Positions 1 to 6,088 of a stretch of DNA of 23,526 bases are shown here, piece after piece. This stretch comes from an uncultured Eubacteriales bacterium (GTDB lineage: Bacteria; Bacillota; Clostridia; Oscillospirales; Oscillospiraceae), in the NCBI GenBank assembly GCA_900545495.1, contig UQZJ01000023.1:1-23526 (forward strand), written 5' to 3'. The notes under the pieces are model-generated. The model saw only the letters and a list, made by a program, of their open reading frames with translations, was not told the origin of the DNA and did not search any database. Position 1 is the first letter of the stretch, and the number at the start of each line of letters is the position of its first letter. The position numbers and the translations under genes were made by a program.

Positions 1-50
1 TCGGCAAAATCGACTGACCTTTCTTTTTTACCCAACAATATCTTTAATTA

Positions 51-347
51 AGGGAAACGGGCCGTGGATATCCGGAGATCGAGAAGATCCTTTATATCTG
101 CAACCGCTATCAGGTGTCCATCGCCGATATGTTCGCCGAGGAGGCGCCGCCCCCCGCGCCCTCCGCCGCACCGGACGCGCCGGCTGTGCCGGAGCAGCCC
201 CTGCCGCGGGAGAGCCTGCACACCGCCATCTCCGCATTTCTCACCAACCTGTCCCCCAAAAATAAGTGGCTGGCCGCAGGCGTGCTGGTGGGCGTGGGCA
301 CCCTCAGCGGACTGATCGGCCTGTGTCTGAAAGGAGGAAATACGGAT
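51..347 (+). pseudogene. 5'-truncated XRE-type regulator end with a C-terminal membrane segment
   Basis: In the frame of the next gene, translation upstream of position 348 reads ETGRGYPEIEKILYIC and continues NRYQVSIADMF. This matches the last two helices of an XRE/Cro-type helix-turn-helix domain (family pattern: WE-x-G-x-x-x-P-D/E-I, then a VS-x-x-D/E-M/L end). A proline/alanine-rich linker follows at about 130-215, then a hydrophobic segment from about 268 to 330, so the parent was probably a membrane-anchored XRE protein. The first helices are missing: the frame is closed by TAA at 45-47 and the first 50 bases are AT-rich and unlike the rest. Adding one T after AAG at 50-52 would restore the expected Trp codon before Glu-Thr-Gly, so a frameshift is possible, but the residues before it are not a convincing HTH. 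No stop separates this frame from NfeD. It could be a pseudogene, a contig-edge artefact or part of a fusion. Confidence 0.4.
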
Positions 348-782
348 ATGTCCACTATTGTCTGGATCGCCGCCATCGTCATTTTCGGCGTGGTGGAGGC
401 GGCTACGGCGGGCCTTACGTCCATCTGGTTCGTGCTGGGCAGCGTGGCGGCCCTTATCGTCGCCATCTGCAACGGCCCTATCTGGCTCCAGATATCCCTG
501 TTCTTTGTGGTGTCCATCGTCACGCTGGCCGCCACCCGCCCGCTGGTGGTCAAGCTGATGAAAAAGGACATCAAGCCCACCAACGCCGACCGCGTGCTGG
601 GCGGTCTGGCCCGGGTCACGGAGCGCATCGACAACGATGTGCCTACCGGCGCCGTCTACATAGACGGAAAGACGTGGTCTGCCCGCAGCAGCAGCGGGGA
701 GAGCATCGAGCCTGACACCATGGTGCGTGTCGTTCGCATGGAGGGCGTCAAGCTGTATGTGGAAGCGGAAAAGGAGGCGTAA
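348..782 (+). CDS. NfeD-like membrane protein
   Basis: A 144-residue NfeD-family protein, the usual operon partner of SPFH/stomatin proteins in the membrane. The N-terminal half holds three hydrophobic segments (about residues 4-25, 28-43 and 46-63) and the family-like stretch FGVVEAATAGLTSIWFVLGS; many NfeD proteins share the E-x-x-T and S-I-W-F pattern. Residues about 75-144 form a soluble C-terminal domain of the size and pattern of the NfeD OB-fold (GLARVTERI, GAVYIDGKTW, VRVVRMEG). ATG 348 is preferred because AGGAGG lies at 332-337 and the hydrophobic N-terminus starts right there, as in stand-alone NfeD proteins. The frame is open upstream to position 48, with a possible GTG start at 114, so a longer product fused to the XRE remnant cannot be excluded. 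It is followed without a gap by the small peptide gene and then SPFH, which supports a role in membrane microdomain or stress functions. No catalytic residues are claimed. Confidence 0.8.
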   Translation: MSTIVWIAAIVIFGVVEAATAGLTSIWFVLGSVAALIVAICNGPIWLQISLFFVVSIVTLAATRPLVVKLMKKDIKPTNADRVLGGLARVTERIDNDVPTGAVYIDGKTWSARSSSGESIEPDTMVRVVRMEGVKLYVEAEKEA

Positions 783-896
783 ATGCCCTACTTTGTCAAG
801 GGCCTTCTGGTGGTCCTCGCCTTTGCCGTCACACGCATCATCCATCTGATCCGCAAGCACCAAAAAGGAAAGAAGCACAACAAGGAAAAAGAATAG
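783..896 (+). CDS. 37-residue single-pass membrane peptide, Lys-rich tail
   Basis: A short open frame, ATG 783 to TAG 894-896, starts on the base after the NfeD stop codon (780-782) and has a near-perfect AAGGAGG at 771-777, five bases from the ATG. The peptide begins MPYFVKGLLVVLAFAVTRII, one predicted membrane helix (about residues 4-21), followed by a strongly basic tail rich in Lys and His. Tight coupling to NfeD, its own strong ribosome-binding site and the SPFH gene 18 bases downstream argue that it is translated. I do not recognise a family. By position it may be a small subunit or regulator of the NfeD/SPFH pair; this is inference. Confidence 0.6.
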   Translation: MPYFVKGLLVVLAFAVTRIIHLIRKHQKGKKHNKEKE

Positions 897-914
897 TATA
901 AGGAGGAAACTACT

Positions 915-1835
915 ATGCCGTATTCCATTCCCGGCACCATCGCCATCGTCATTCTGGTCATTCTCGTTCTGGTGGTCATCGTCAGCTGCATCAACATCGT
1001 CCAGCAGTCCAAGGCCTATGTGGTGGAGCGTCTCGGCGCCTTCCACAGCGTATGGGGCGTGGGCCTGCACTTCAAGCTGCCGTTCATCGAGCGGGTGGTG
1101 AAGAAGGTCAGCCTCAAGGAGCAGGTGGCGGACTTCGACCCCCAGCCGGTCATCACCAAGGATAACGTCACCATGCAGATCGACACGGTCATCTACTTCC
1201 AGATCACCGACCCCAAGCTGTATACCTACGGCGTGGAGTATCCCATGAGCGCCATCGAGAATCTGACGGCTACCACCCTGCGTAACATCATCGGTGAGCT
1301 GGAGCTGGATCAGTCCCTCACCAGCCGCGACACCATCAACGCCAAGATGCGCTCCATTCTGGACGAGGCCACCGACCCGTGGGGCATCAAGGTCAACCGC
1401 GTGGAGCTGAAGAACATCCTGCCGCCCCGCGAGATCCAGAACGCCATGGAAAAGCAGATGAAGGCCGAGCGCGAGCGCCGCGAGTCCATCCTGCAGGCCG
1501 AGGGCGAGAAGGCCAGTAAGGTGCTGATCGCCGAGGGCGAGAAGCAGTCCACCCTGCTGCGGGCGGACGCCGCCAAGCAGGCCCGCATCATGGCCGCCGA
1601 GGCGGAGGCGCAGTCCATCCTGAAGGTGCAGCAGGCCATGGCAGACTCCATGCGCCTGCTGAACGAGAACGCCCCCAACGATCAGGTCATCAAGCTCAAG
1701 GCGCTGGAGGCACTGCAGAAGGTGGCGGACGGCAAGGCCACGAAGCTCATCATTCCCAGCGAGATCCAGAGCCTGGCGGGTCTGGCGGCCAGCGCCAAGA
1801 TGCTGGTGGAGAACGACGCGCCCGCCGCGGAGTAA
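915..1835 (+). CDS. SPFH/Band 7 (stomatin-like) membrane protein
   Basis: A 306-residue SPFH-domain protein of the stomatin/QmcA type. One N-terminal membrane helix (about residues 7-27) is followed by the SPFH domain (about 28-195), recognised by ERLGAFHSVWGVGLHFKLPF, the segment DNVTMQIDTVIYFQITDP and the conserved NRVELKNILPP. An alanine/glutamate-rich coiled coil covers about 176-245 (repeated AEGEK units), typical of the oligomerising part. The C-terminal region (KLIIPSEIQSLAGLAASAKM) also matches prokaryotic stomatins. The start at ATG 915 has AGGAGG at 901-906. These proteins form large membrane-bound rings and organise lipid microdomains or control membrane proteases such as FtsH. Pairing with NfeD in one operon is the standard arrangement. 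Length is normal for the family. Confidence 0.93.
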   Translation: MPYSIPGTIAIVILVILVLVVIVSCINIVQQSKAYVVERLGAFHSVWGVGLHFKLPFIERVVKKVSLKEQVADFDPQPVITKDNVTMQIDTVIYFQITDPKLYTYGVEYPMSAIENLTATTLRNIIGELELDQSLTSRDTINAKMRSILDEATDPWGIKVNRVELKNILPPREIQNAMEKQMKAERERRESILQAEGEKASKVLIAEGEKQSTLLRADAAKQARIMAAEAEAQSILKVQQAMADSMRLLNENAPNDQVIKLKALEALQKVADGKATKLIIPSEIQSLAGLAASAKMLVENDAPAAE

Positions 1836-1839
1836 GCCT

Positions 1840-2034
1840 ATGGCTAAGACGGAACGCTTTGAAAAGGTGTACGGACAGGGCGTTTTCACCGGAAATGAGA
1901 TCTGGGTGGACACCGAGACCGGCGTGCAGTATCTCTATCACGCTGCGGGTAATTCCGGCGGGCTGACAGTGCTGGTGGACGCCGAGGGCAAGCCCCTGCT
2001 GTACCGCAAGACGCCGAACGCACCGGAGTTCTGA
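1840..2034 (+). CDS. DUF6440 family protein
   Basis: A complete 64-residue protein that matches the small DUF6440 family as I know it: an RFEKVY start, then an EIWVDTETGVQYLY strand pair and a glycine-rich GGLTVLVDAEGKPLLYR end. The family has no established biochemical function. There is no membrane segment, and two short beta-hairpins are likely. It begins four bases after the SPFH stop codon, so it is translationally coupled to it. Its last 35 bases and the following ribosome-binding site are duplicated at 2440-2486 (see repeats), which suggests a partial copy of this gene once lay between the two small genes downstream. Confidence 0.8.
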   Translation: MAKTERFEKVYGQGVFTGNEIWVDTETGVQYLYHAAGNSGGLTVLVDAEGKPLLYRKTPNAPEF

Positions 2035-2046
2035 CGGAGAAAGGAG
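2000..2046 (+). repeat. Direct repeat A, copy 1 (DUF6440 3' end plus RBS)
   Basis: This 47-base segment covers the last 11 sense codons of the DUF6440 gene, its stop codon and the AAAGGAG that serves the next gene. It recurs exactly 440 bases further on at 2440-2486 with two mismatches (position 2003 A versus T, position 2013 G versus A by my reading). Confidence 0.9.
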
Positions 2047-2053
2047 CCTGACT

Positions 2054-2398
2054 ATGCTGCAATTCCTGTTCTTTGGCACACGGATATGCCTGTTGAATTT
2101 TCACACTATGTGGGTGCTGCCCGTGCTCGCCCTGGCCGCGCTGCTGGTATTCCGGCTGCTTTGGGGCGGGAGGCAGCCCTGCAAGGGGCTTATGTGGGTG
2201 CTGCCCGCCGCCTATGTGCTGGCGGGTGTGGGCAATGCCTTCCTGCTGGCGGCGGACAACACGGCGCTGGTCAGCCTGACCTCGCTGCTGTTCGGGCTGG
2301 AGCCGGTGCTGCTGTTCGCGTGGCTGGGGCTGCTGCTCGGCACGGTGATCGCCGCCCTGCTGCCCAAGAAGGAGAAAAAGGAGACGGGAAACGCCTGA
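2054..2398 (+). CDS. Small multi-pass membrane protein, function unknown
   Basis: A 114-residue, very hydrophobic protein with three or four predicted membrane helices: about residues 16-37 (HTMWVLPVLALAALLVF), 46-66 (MWVLPAAYVLAGVGNAFLLA) and a long stretch at about 73-105 that may cross twice. It ends in a short Lys/Glu tail (KKEKKE), suggesting a cytoplasmic C-terminus. The AAAGGAG supplied by repeat A (2040-2045) sits nine bases before ATG 2054. I do not recognise the family. It lies in the NfeD-SPFH-DUF6440 cluster, so a membrane or envelope role is plausible, but nothing in the sequence shows an enzymatic site. Confidence 0.7.
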   Translation: MLQFLFFGTRICLLNFHTMWVLPVLALAALLVFRLLWGGRQPCKGLMWVLPAAYVLAGVGNAFLLAADNTALVSLTSLLFGLEPVLLFAWLGLLLGTVIAALLPKKEKKETGNA

Positions 2399-2400
2399 CG

Positions 2401-2450
2401 CGGCGATGCCCTGCGGGGCGCGAAGACGTACTGCTCCGCTGTTCCGCAAG
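2401..2450 (+). repeat. Repeat B, copy 1
   Basis: This 50-base segment between two genes matches 2918-2967 at about 41 of 50 positions by my alignment, and nearly all differences are transitions. It directly adjoins and partly overlaps repeat A copy 2, so the two repeats together fill the whole spacer 2401-2486. Confidence 0.7.
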
Positions 2451-2486
2451 ACACCGAACGCACCGGAGTTCTGACGGAGAAAGGAG
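2440..2486 (+). repeat. Direct repeat A, copy 2
   Basis: A 45/47 match to 2000-2046. In one frame it still encodes LFRKTPNAPEF and a stop codon, the C-terminus of the DUF6440 protein (which has Tyr in place of Phe). It therefore looks like the 3' remnant of a duplicated DUF6440 gene, and it now supplies the ribosome-binding site of the gene starting at 2493. Confidence 0.88.
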
Positions 2487-2492
2487 CGGGAA

Positions 2493-2858
2493 ATGACCAT
2501 TCTTGCGAAGGAGTGTCCCCTGTGCGGCGGGAAGATGATGCCGCCGCGCTGCGCCAGCTATCTGACCACGGTGGATGACCCCGGCCTGCCCATCATGGAG
2601 CGGCACATGAAGGTGCTGATCTACACCTGCGAGACGTGCCGGTATGTGGCCGTGTTTGCGCCGCCGTCGCCGCTGGAGGAATTTGAAAAGCGGCAGGCGG
2701 AGGAGCAGGCCATCACCGATCCGGTGGAGAGGTTCATATATAACTTCCGGGAGTATTCCGACGAGAAGCTGCAGCAGGTCATCGACGGAAAGGGATACGT
2801 GCCGGAGGCGAAGAAGGCGGCCAAGCAGCTGCTGTACCGCCGACGGTATGGGGAATAG
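2493..2858 (+). CDS. Small zinc-ribbon protein, function unknown
   Basis: A 121-residue protein with an N-terminal zinc-ribbon pattern: C8-P-L-C11 and C46-E-T-C49, with an extra Cys at 20. The segment between them (DDPGLPIMERHMKVLIYTC) is beta-rich, which fits a treble or ribbon zinc fold. The C-terminal half (about residues 60-121) is charged and helical, ending KKAAKQLLYRRRYGE. No catalytic motif is visible. The AAAGGAG at 2480-2485 is provided by repeat A copy 2. It is part of the NfeD/SPFH-to-CorA gene string. The family is unknown to me; a nucleic-acid- or protein-binding adaptor is possible, but that is a guess. Confidence 0.7.
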   Translation: MTILAKECPLCGGKMMPPRCASYLTTVDDPGLPIMERHMKVLIYTCETCRYVAVFAPPSPLEEFEKRQAEEQAITDPVERFIYNFREYSDEKLQQVIDGKGYVPEAKKAAKQLLYRRRYGE

Positions 2859-2917
2859 AACACAAAAAGTAACCGTCAAAGCTATCCGGAGGAGACGTAT
2901 GCGCCGCAAAATCATCG

Positions 2918-2967
2918 CGGCGCTGCCCTGCGGGACGCGAGGGCGCACTGCCCTGCTGTCCTGCAAG
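2918..2967 (+). repeat. Repeat B, copy 2
   Basis: The second copy of the 50-base element at 2401-2450 (about 41/50), again just ahead of a gene with an AAAGGAG (2979-2985) downstream. The spacer 2859-2997 between the zinc-ribbon gene and corA holds this repeat and otherwise nothing I recognise. Confidence 0.7.
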
Positions 2968-2997
2968 CCTGAACCAGAAAAGGAGCTGAGATATCCC

Positions 2998-3906
2998 ATG
3001 TACTATCTCTTTGCCGGTGGCTTACAGCCCCAGTCCGCTCCACCGGCGGACGGACGGGGCGTGCTGGCCATCCTTACGCCGCAGGAGGCGCACAGTGCGG
3101 CGCTGCCCGCCGGACTGTCCGTGCCGGCTGCGCCTGCCGACCCACATGAGTCTCAGTTTTGCTGGCTGCACATCGACCGCACCGGCGTTACCGGACACCT
3201 GCGCACGCCGCCGCGTCCCAATCAGCCCGCCCACCGTCTGGGCTTCGCATGGGCGGGCGGCGGTCTGCTGGTGGTGGATCACGACAAGGCGGCGGCGGAC
3301 TGCGCCGCCCGCCTGACAGAGCAGGGCGCGCCGCTGCCGGACGGCCCGGACAGCTTTCTGGTGGCGCTGCTGCTGTACCTGATCCGGGACGATCTGCCCT
3401 ACATCCAGCAGCTGGAGACGCGGCTGACCGATCTGGAGCAGGCGGTGCTGGACAACGATACGGGACGATTCCTCCACCGGATGAGCGTGATCCGCAAGGA
3501 GCTGAACCGCACCAACCGCTACTATGCGCAGCTGTGCGACTTCGCCTCCACCCTGCTGGAGGACGCGGAGGAGCAGCTCTCCGGCCACAGCAAGAAGCGG
3601 CTGAACCACTTTCTGCGGAAGGTGGAGAACCTGCGGGGCGAGACGCGGATGCTCCACGAATATGCCACCCAGATCAGCAGCGAGTATCAGGCGCAGGTGG
3701 ACATCGACCAGAACCGGGTGATGAAGGTGCTGACCATCGTCACCGCCATCTTTCTGCCCCTGACCCTGATCGCCGGGTGGTACGGCATGAACTTCCCCAA
3801 CATCCTCCTGCTGGGCTGGCGCTACGGCTATGCGGCCGTGGCCATCGTGTCGGCACTGGTGGTGGTGCTGCTCATCTGGTACTTCAAGCGGAAAAAGTGG
3901 TTCTGA
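2998..3906 (+). CDS. corA: CorA-family divalent-cation channel
   Basis: A 302-residue CorA/MIT-family protein that moves Mg2+ or related divalent ions across the membrane. The decisive motif is YGMNF near the end of the first membrane helix (about residues 241-265, VLTIVTAIFLPLTLIAGWYG), followed by a short loop and the second helix (YAAVAIVSALVVVLLIWYF) with a basic KRKKWF tail, exactly the CorA topology. The large N-terminal domain is alpha/beta, with long charged helices at about 120-235 (LETRLTDLEQAVLDND). ATG 2998 is chosen because the protein then has normal CorA length and AAAGGAG lies at 2979-2985; the frame is open upstream through repeat B. The first 100 residues are divergent from well-known CorA proteins, so the transported ion is uncertain. 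It is the last gene of the cluster and is followed by a hairpin at 3927-3956. Confidence 0.88.
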   Translation: MYYLFAGGLQPQSAPPADGRGVLAILTPQEAHSAALPAGLSVPAAPADPHESQFCWLHIDRTGVTGHLRTPPRPNQPAHRLGFAWAGGGLLVVDHDKAAADCAARLTEQGAPLPDGPDSFLVALLLYLIRDDLPYIQQLETRLTDLEQAVLDNDTGRFLHRMSVIRKELNRTNRYYAQLCDFASTLLEDAEEQLSGHSKKRLNHFLRKVENLRGETRMLHEYATQISSEYQAQVDIDQNRVMKVLTIVTAIFLPLTLIAGWYGMNFPNILLLGWRYGYAAVAIVSALVVVLLIWYFKRKKWF

Positions 3907-3921
3907 GCGGTGTAGAATACG

Positions 3922-3960
3922 AAAAAAGCCCCCGGCGCCGTGCGGCGCCGGGGGCTTCTA
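3922..3960. terminator. Bidirectional terminator between corA and rnj
   Basis: Perfect 13-bp stem (AGCCCCCGGCGCC at 3927-3939, its complement at 3944-3956) with a GTGC loop. On the minus strand it is followed by a run of six T, so it is a strong terminator for ribonuclease J. In the plus direction the tail (TCTATAT) is weak, but it may still end corA transcription. Confidence 0.88.
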
Positions 3961-3965
3961 TATGC

Positions 3966-4006
3966 CTGTAAAGCCGTTGCGATGCAGGGAAACGGCTGCT
4001 TTACAG
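3966..4006 (-). other. Stem-loop at the 3' end of the rnj transcript
   Basis: CTGTAAAG-CCGTT at 3966-3978 pairs with AACGG-CTG-CTTTACAG at 3991-4006, with a three-base bulge. The stem includes the RNase J stop codon and lies just before the terminator, so the transcript ends in two consecutive hairpins. It could protect the 3' end or act in autoregulation; role inferred only. Confidence 0.55.
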
Positions 4007-5659
4007 CTTGGTGACCATGGGGATGATCATGGGGCTGCGCTTGGTGGTCTTGTAGAGATAGCTGGACACGGCGGAGCGGACGGCGCGGCACACATCGCCG
4101 TCGTCCCGGCGCTTCTTGGCGGACATACCGTCCACCGTATCGGTGGCGATGCGGCGCAGCGTCTCCAGCAGCTCCTCGGACTCCTTGACGTAGACGAAGC
4201 CGCGGGTCACGATCTCCGGCGGGCAAAGCAGCTGGTGGTCGTGGCTGGACATGGGCAGCACGATGACCACCATGCCGTCCTCGGCCAGCAGCTTCCGGTC
4301 GTTGAGTACCACGGCGCCTACCTCGCCTACGCCGCTGCCGTCCACGAACACCTCACCGGCGGGGACGGAGGTCTCACACTTGATATGCTTGGTGGTCAGC
4401 TCGATGACGGAGCCGTTGTCGGCCACCACGATGTTGTTGGGGTGCATCCCCATACTCTCCGCCACGCGCTTGTGGATCTGGAGCATCCGCTGCTCGCCGT
4501 GGAGGGGGATGAAGAACTTGGGCTTAGTCAGGGCGTGGATGATCTTCAGCTCCTCCTGACAGGCGTGGCCGGAGACGTGGAGCATATCCGCCTTGTCGTA
4601 CACCACGTCGGCGCCCTTGCGGAACAGCTCGTTGATGACCCGCCCCACCGTCACCTCGTTGCCGGGAATGGCGCTGGCGGAGATAATGACCTTGTCGCCG
4701 GGGCCGATATCCACCTGCTTGTGGGTGGAGAAGGCCATGCGGTACAGGGCGCTCATCTCCTCGCCCTGGGAGCCGGTGGTGACGATGACCTGCTGGCTCA
4801 GGGGCAGGCCCTTGATGCGGTTGATGTCCATCAGCGTGTTCTTGGGCACCTTCATATAGCCCAGCTCCGTGGAGACCTTCATGATGTTCTCCATGCTGCG
4901 GCCGGTGACGGCCACCTTGCGGCCGCAGGCCGCGGCGGCGTCCAGCACCTGCTGGATGCGGTGAACGTTGCTGGCGAAGGTGGTGACGATGATGCGCTTG
5001 TCGCAGCCGGTGAACTGCCGCTTGAAGGTGGCGCCCACCGCTTTTTCACTCAGGGTGTAGCCGGGACGCTCCACATTGGTGGAGTCGGCCAGCAGCGCCA
5101 GAACGCCCTGCTTACCCAGCTCGCCGAAGCGGGCCAGATCGATGACCTCGCCGTCGATGGGCGTGGAGTCGATCTTGAAGTCGCCGGTGTGAACGACGGT
5201 ACCCATCCGGGTGTGGATGGCCAGTGCCGCCGAGTCCGCGATGGAGTGGTTCACATGGATGAACTCCACCTGGAATTTGCCGGCCTTCACGGTTTGGCCG
5301 GCCTCCACGGTGATGAGCTTCGTGGAGTTCAGAAGGCCGTGCTCCTGCAGCTTCAGCTTGATGAGCCCGGCGGTAAAGCGGGTGCAGTAGATGGGGGTGT
5401 TGATCTGCTTGAGAACGTAGGGGATGGCGCCGATGTGGTCCTCGTGTCCGTGGGTGATGAACATACCCCGCAGACGGCTGTGGTTCTTCACCAGATAGCT
5501 GACGTCGGGGATGACGCAGTCGATGCCGTACATATCGTCGCCGGGGAAGGCCATGCCGCAGTCCACGATGACGATCTCACCGCCGTACTCGTAGGCGGTC
5601 ATGTTCTTGCCGATCTCATTCAGACCGCCCAGAGGGATGATCTTCAGTTTTTCTGCCAT
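4001..5659 (-). CDS. rnj: Ribonuclease J
   Basis: A 552-residue metallo-beta-lactamase/beta-CASP ribonuclease, about the length of B. subtilis RNase J1 (555). The catalytic H70-G-H72-E-D74-H75 motif sits in GMFITHGHEDHIGAIPY, preceded by the typical start KIIPLGGLNEIGKNM and the metal-site region VDCGMAFPGDDMYGID. Further family marks are HTGDFKIDSTP, LLADSTN, VTGRSMENIM, TTGSQGEEMSAL, VSGHACQEEL and the downstream FIPLHGE. The enzyme has 5'-to-3' exonuclease and endonuclease activity and matures or degrades mRNA and rRNA in bacteria lacking RNase E. ATG 5659 is chosen for the canonical N-terminus and the AAAGGAG at 5672-5678 (minus strand); the frame is open further upstream without a good start. 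Only one RNase J is present here, so J1 versus J2 cannot be assigned. Confidence 0.95.
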   Translation of the reverse strand: MAEKLKIIPLGGLNEIGKNMTAYEYGGEIVIVDCGMAFPGDDMYGIDCVIPDVSYLVKNHSRLRGMFITHGHEDHIGAIPYVLKQINTPIYCTRFTAGLIKLKLQEHGLLNSTKLITVEAGQTVKAGKFQVEFIHVNHSIADSAALAIHTRMGTVVHTGDFKIDSTPIDGEVIDLARFGELGKQGVLALLADSTNVERPGYTLSEKAVGATFKRQFTGCDKRIIVTTFASNVHRIQQVLDAAAACGRKVAVTGRSMENIMKVSTELGYMKVPKNTLMDINRIKGLPLSQQVIVTTGSQGEEMSALYRMAFSTHKQVDIGPGDKVIISASAIPGNEVTVGRVINELFRKGADVVYDKADMLHVSGHACQEELKIIHALTKPKFFIPLHGEQRMLQIHKRVAESMGMHPNNIVVADNGSVIELTTKHIKCETSVPAGEVFVDGSGVGEVGAVVLNDRKLLAEDGMVVIVLPMSSHDHQLLCPPEIVTRGFVYVKESEELLETLRRIATDTVDGMSAKKRRDDGDVCRAVRSAVSSYLYKTTKRSPMIIPMVTKL

Positions 5660-5895
5660 AAATATCAAATACTCCTTTGCTTTTGTAAGATACCACACAG
5701 CCGCCGGGCGGGAAAATAGCCGCAGCAAAACAAAGGCGGTCCGTCCTCGCGCCGGCCCTGCATCGCCGGAGAGGAGCGGAGTATCGCCCAGCCGCTACTG
5801 TGGATGGTGTGTAAGAGGTTGCCCTCTTTCTCTATGTGATCGCAGGAATACACTCTGCGAAACAACCAAAAAATGCGCGTATTTTTCTGCGCTTT
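5660..5895 (-). ncRNA. Structured 5' leader of rnj mRNA
   Basis: From the predicted promoter (5902-5930) to the RNase J start there are about 235 bases with no convincing gene. Three stems are visible: TCGCAG/CTGCGA (5840-5845 with 5855-5860), AAGAGG/CCTCTT closing a GCAA tetraloop in the transcript (5813-5828), and a longer interrupted stem spanning 5740-5780 (TCCG, CCTC and CCGGC pairing with GCCGG, GAGG and CGGA around an eight-base loop). RNase genes are often autoregulated through their leaders (E. coli rne is the known case), so this may be a regulatory RNA. I cannot match it to a named family. Confidence 0.5.
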
Positions 5896-5901
5896 CCACA
5901 A

Positions 5902-5930
5902 AGTATAGCACACTTTCCATCATTTGTACA
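5902..5930 (-). promoter_or_regulatory. Promoter of rnj
   Basis: On the minus strand TATACT (5902-5907) has an extended TGC just upstream and TGTACA (5925-5930) at 17 bp spacing. The -10 with its TG is convincing; the -35 matches TTGACA at four of six. Transcription would start near 5895. Confidence 0.6.
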
Positions 5931-5937
5931 CCCCCAA

Positions 5938-5949
5938 CTTGTCGACAAG
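5938..5949. promoter_or_regulatory. 12-bp palindrome between divergent promoters
   Basis: CTTGTCGACAAG is a perfect 12-bp palindrome seven bases beyond the rnj -35 and 55 bases upstream of the gdpP -35. The size and place suit a repressor dimer site, but no regulator is identified; it could be chance. Confidence 0.3.
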
Positions 5950-6004
5950 CTCCGACAGGACGCGCACCGCGGCGGAATTTGACCTGTTTTCCCCAAAGCG
6001 CCTA

Positions 6005-6033
6005 TTGTCCGCCGGGGAATTATGTGCTATAAT
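6005..6033 (+). promoter_or_regulatory. Promoter of the gdpP-ftsH cluster
   Basis: TTGTCC (6005-6010), a 17-bp spacer and a perfect TATAAT (6028-6033) preceded by TGC, giving an extended -10. The start would be near 6040, leaving a leader of about 50 bases to the TTG start of gdpP. It also shows that ATG 5924, upstream of the promoter, is not the start codon. Confidence 0.8.
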
Positions 6034-6088
6034 CAATTGCTATATTAAATTGGAGACGTATTCCTATCACCGAGAGGAGGAACGCCTT

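Noticed and set aside
1..50. AT-rich start as a mobile-element or vector end
   Set aside because: Only 50 bases, with no inverted repeat or recognisable element; TTAATTAA alone is not enough to claim foreign sequence.
48..1913. 621-codon antisense open frame over nfeD and the SPFH gene
   Set aside because: The same composition effect: a low-complexity translation, no ribosome-binding site, and clear genes on the plus strand.
2521..2640. Cysteine pairs suggesting a rubredoxin-like iron protein
   Set aside because: The spacing (CxxC, 34 residues, CxxC) fits a zinc ribbon at least as well, and no redox partner is nearby; kept as a zinc-ribbon protein of unknown role.
3830..5719. 629-codon plus-strand open frame opposite ribonuclease J
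   Set aside because: It is antisense to a complete RNase J with intact catalytic motifs, crosses the terminator, and is a His/Asp/Val-rich translation without a family match.
5665..5913. 82-codon minus-strand open frame in the rnj leader
   Set aside because: Its start lies at or before the predicted transcription start, it has no ribosome-binding site, and the region has RNA stems instead.
5924..6088. N-terminal extension of GdpP from ATG 5924
   Set aside because: A near-consensus promoter lies inside it at 6005-6033, the added residues do not look like GdpP, and TTG 6089 has a good ribosome-binding site and gives the normal length.
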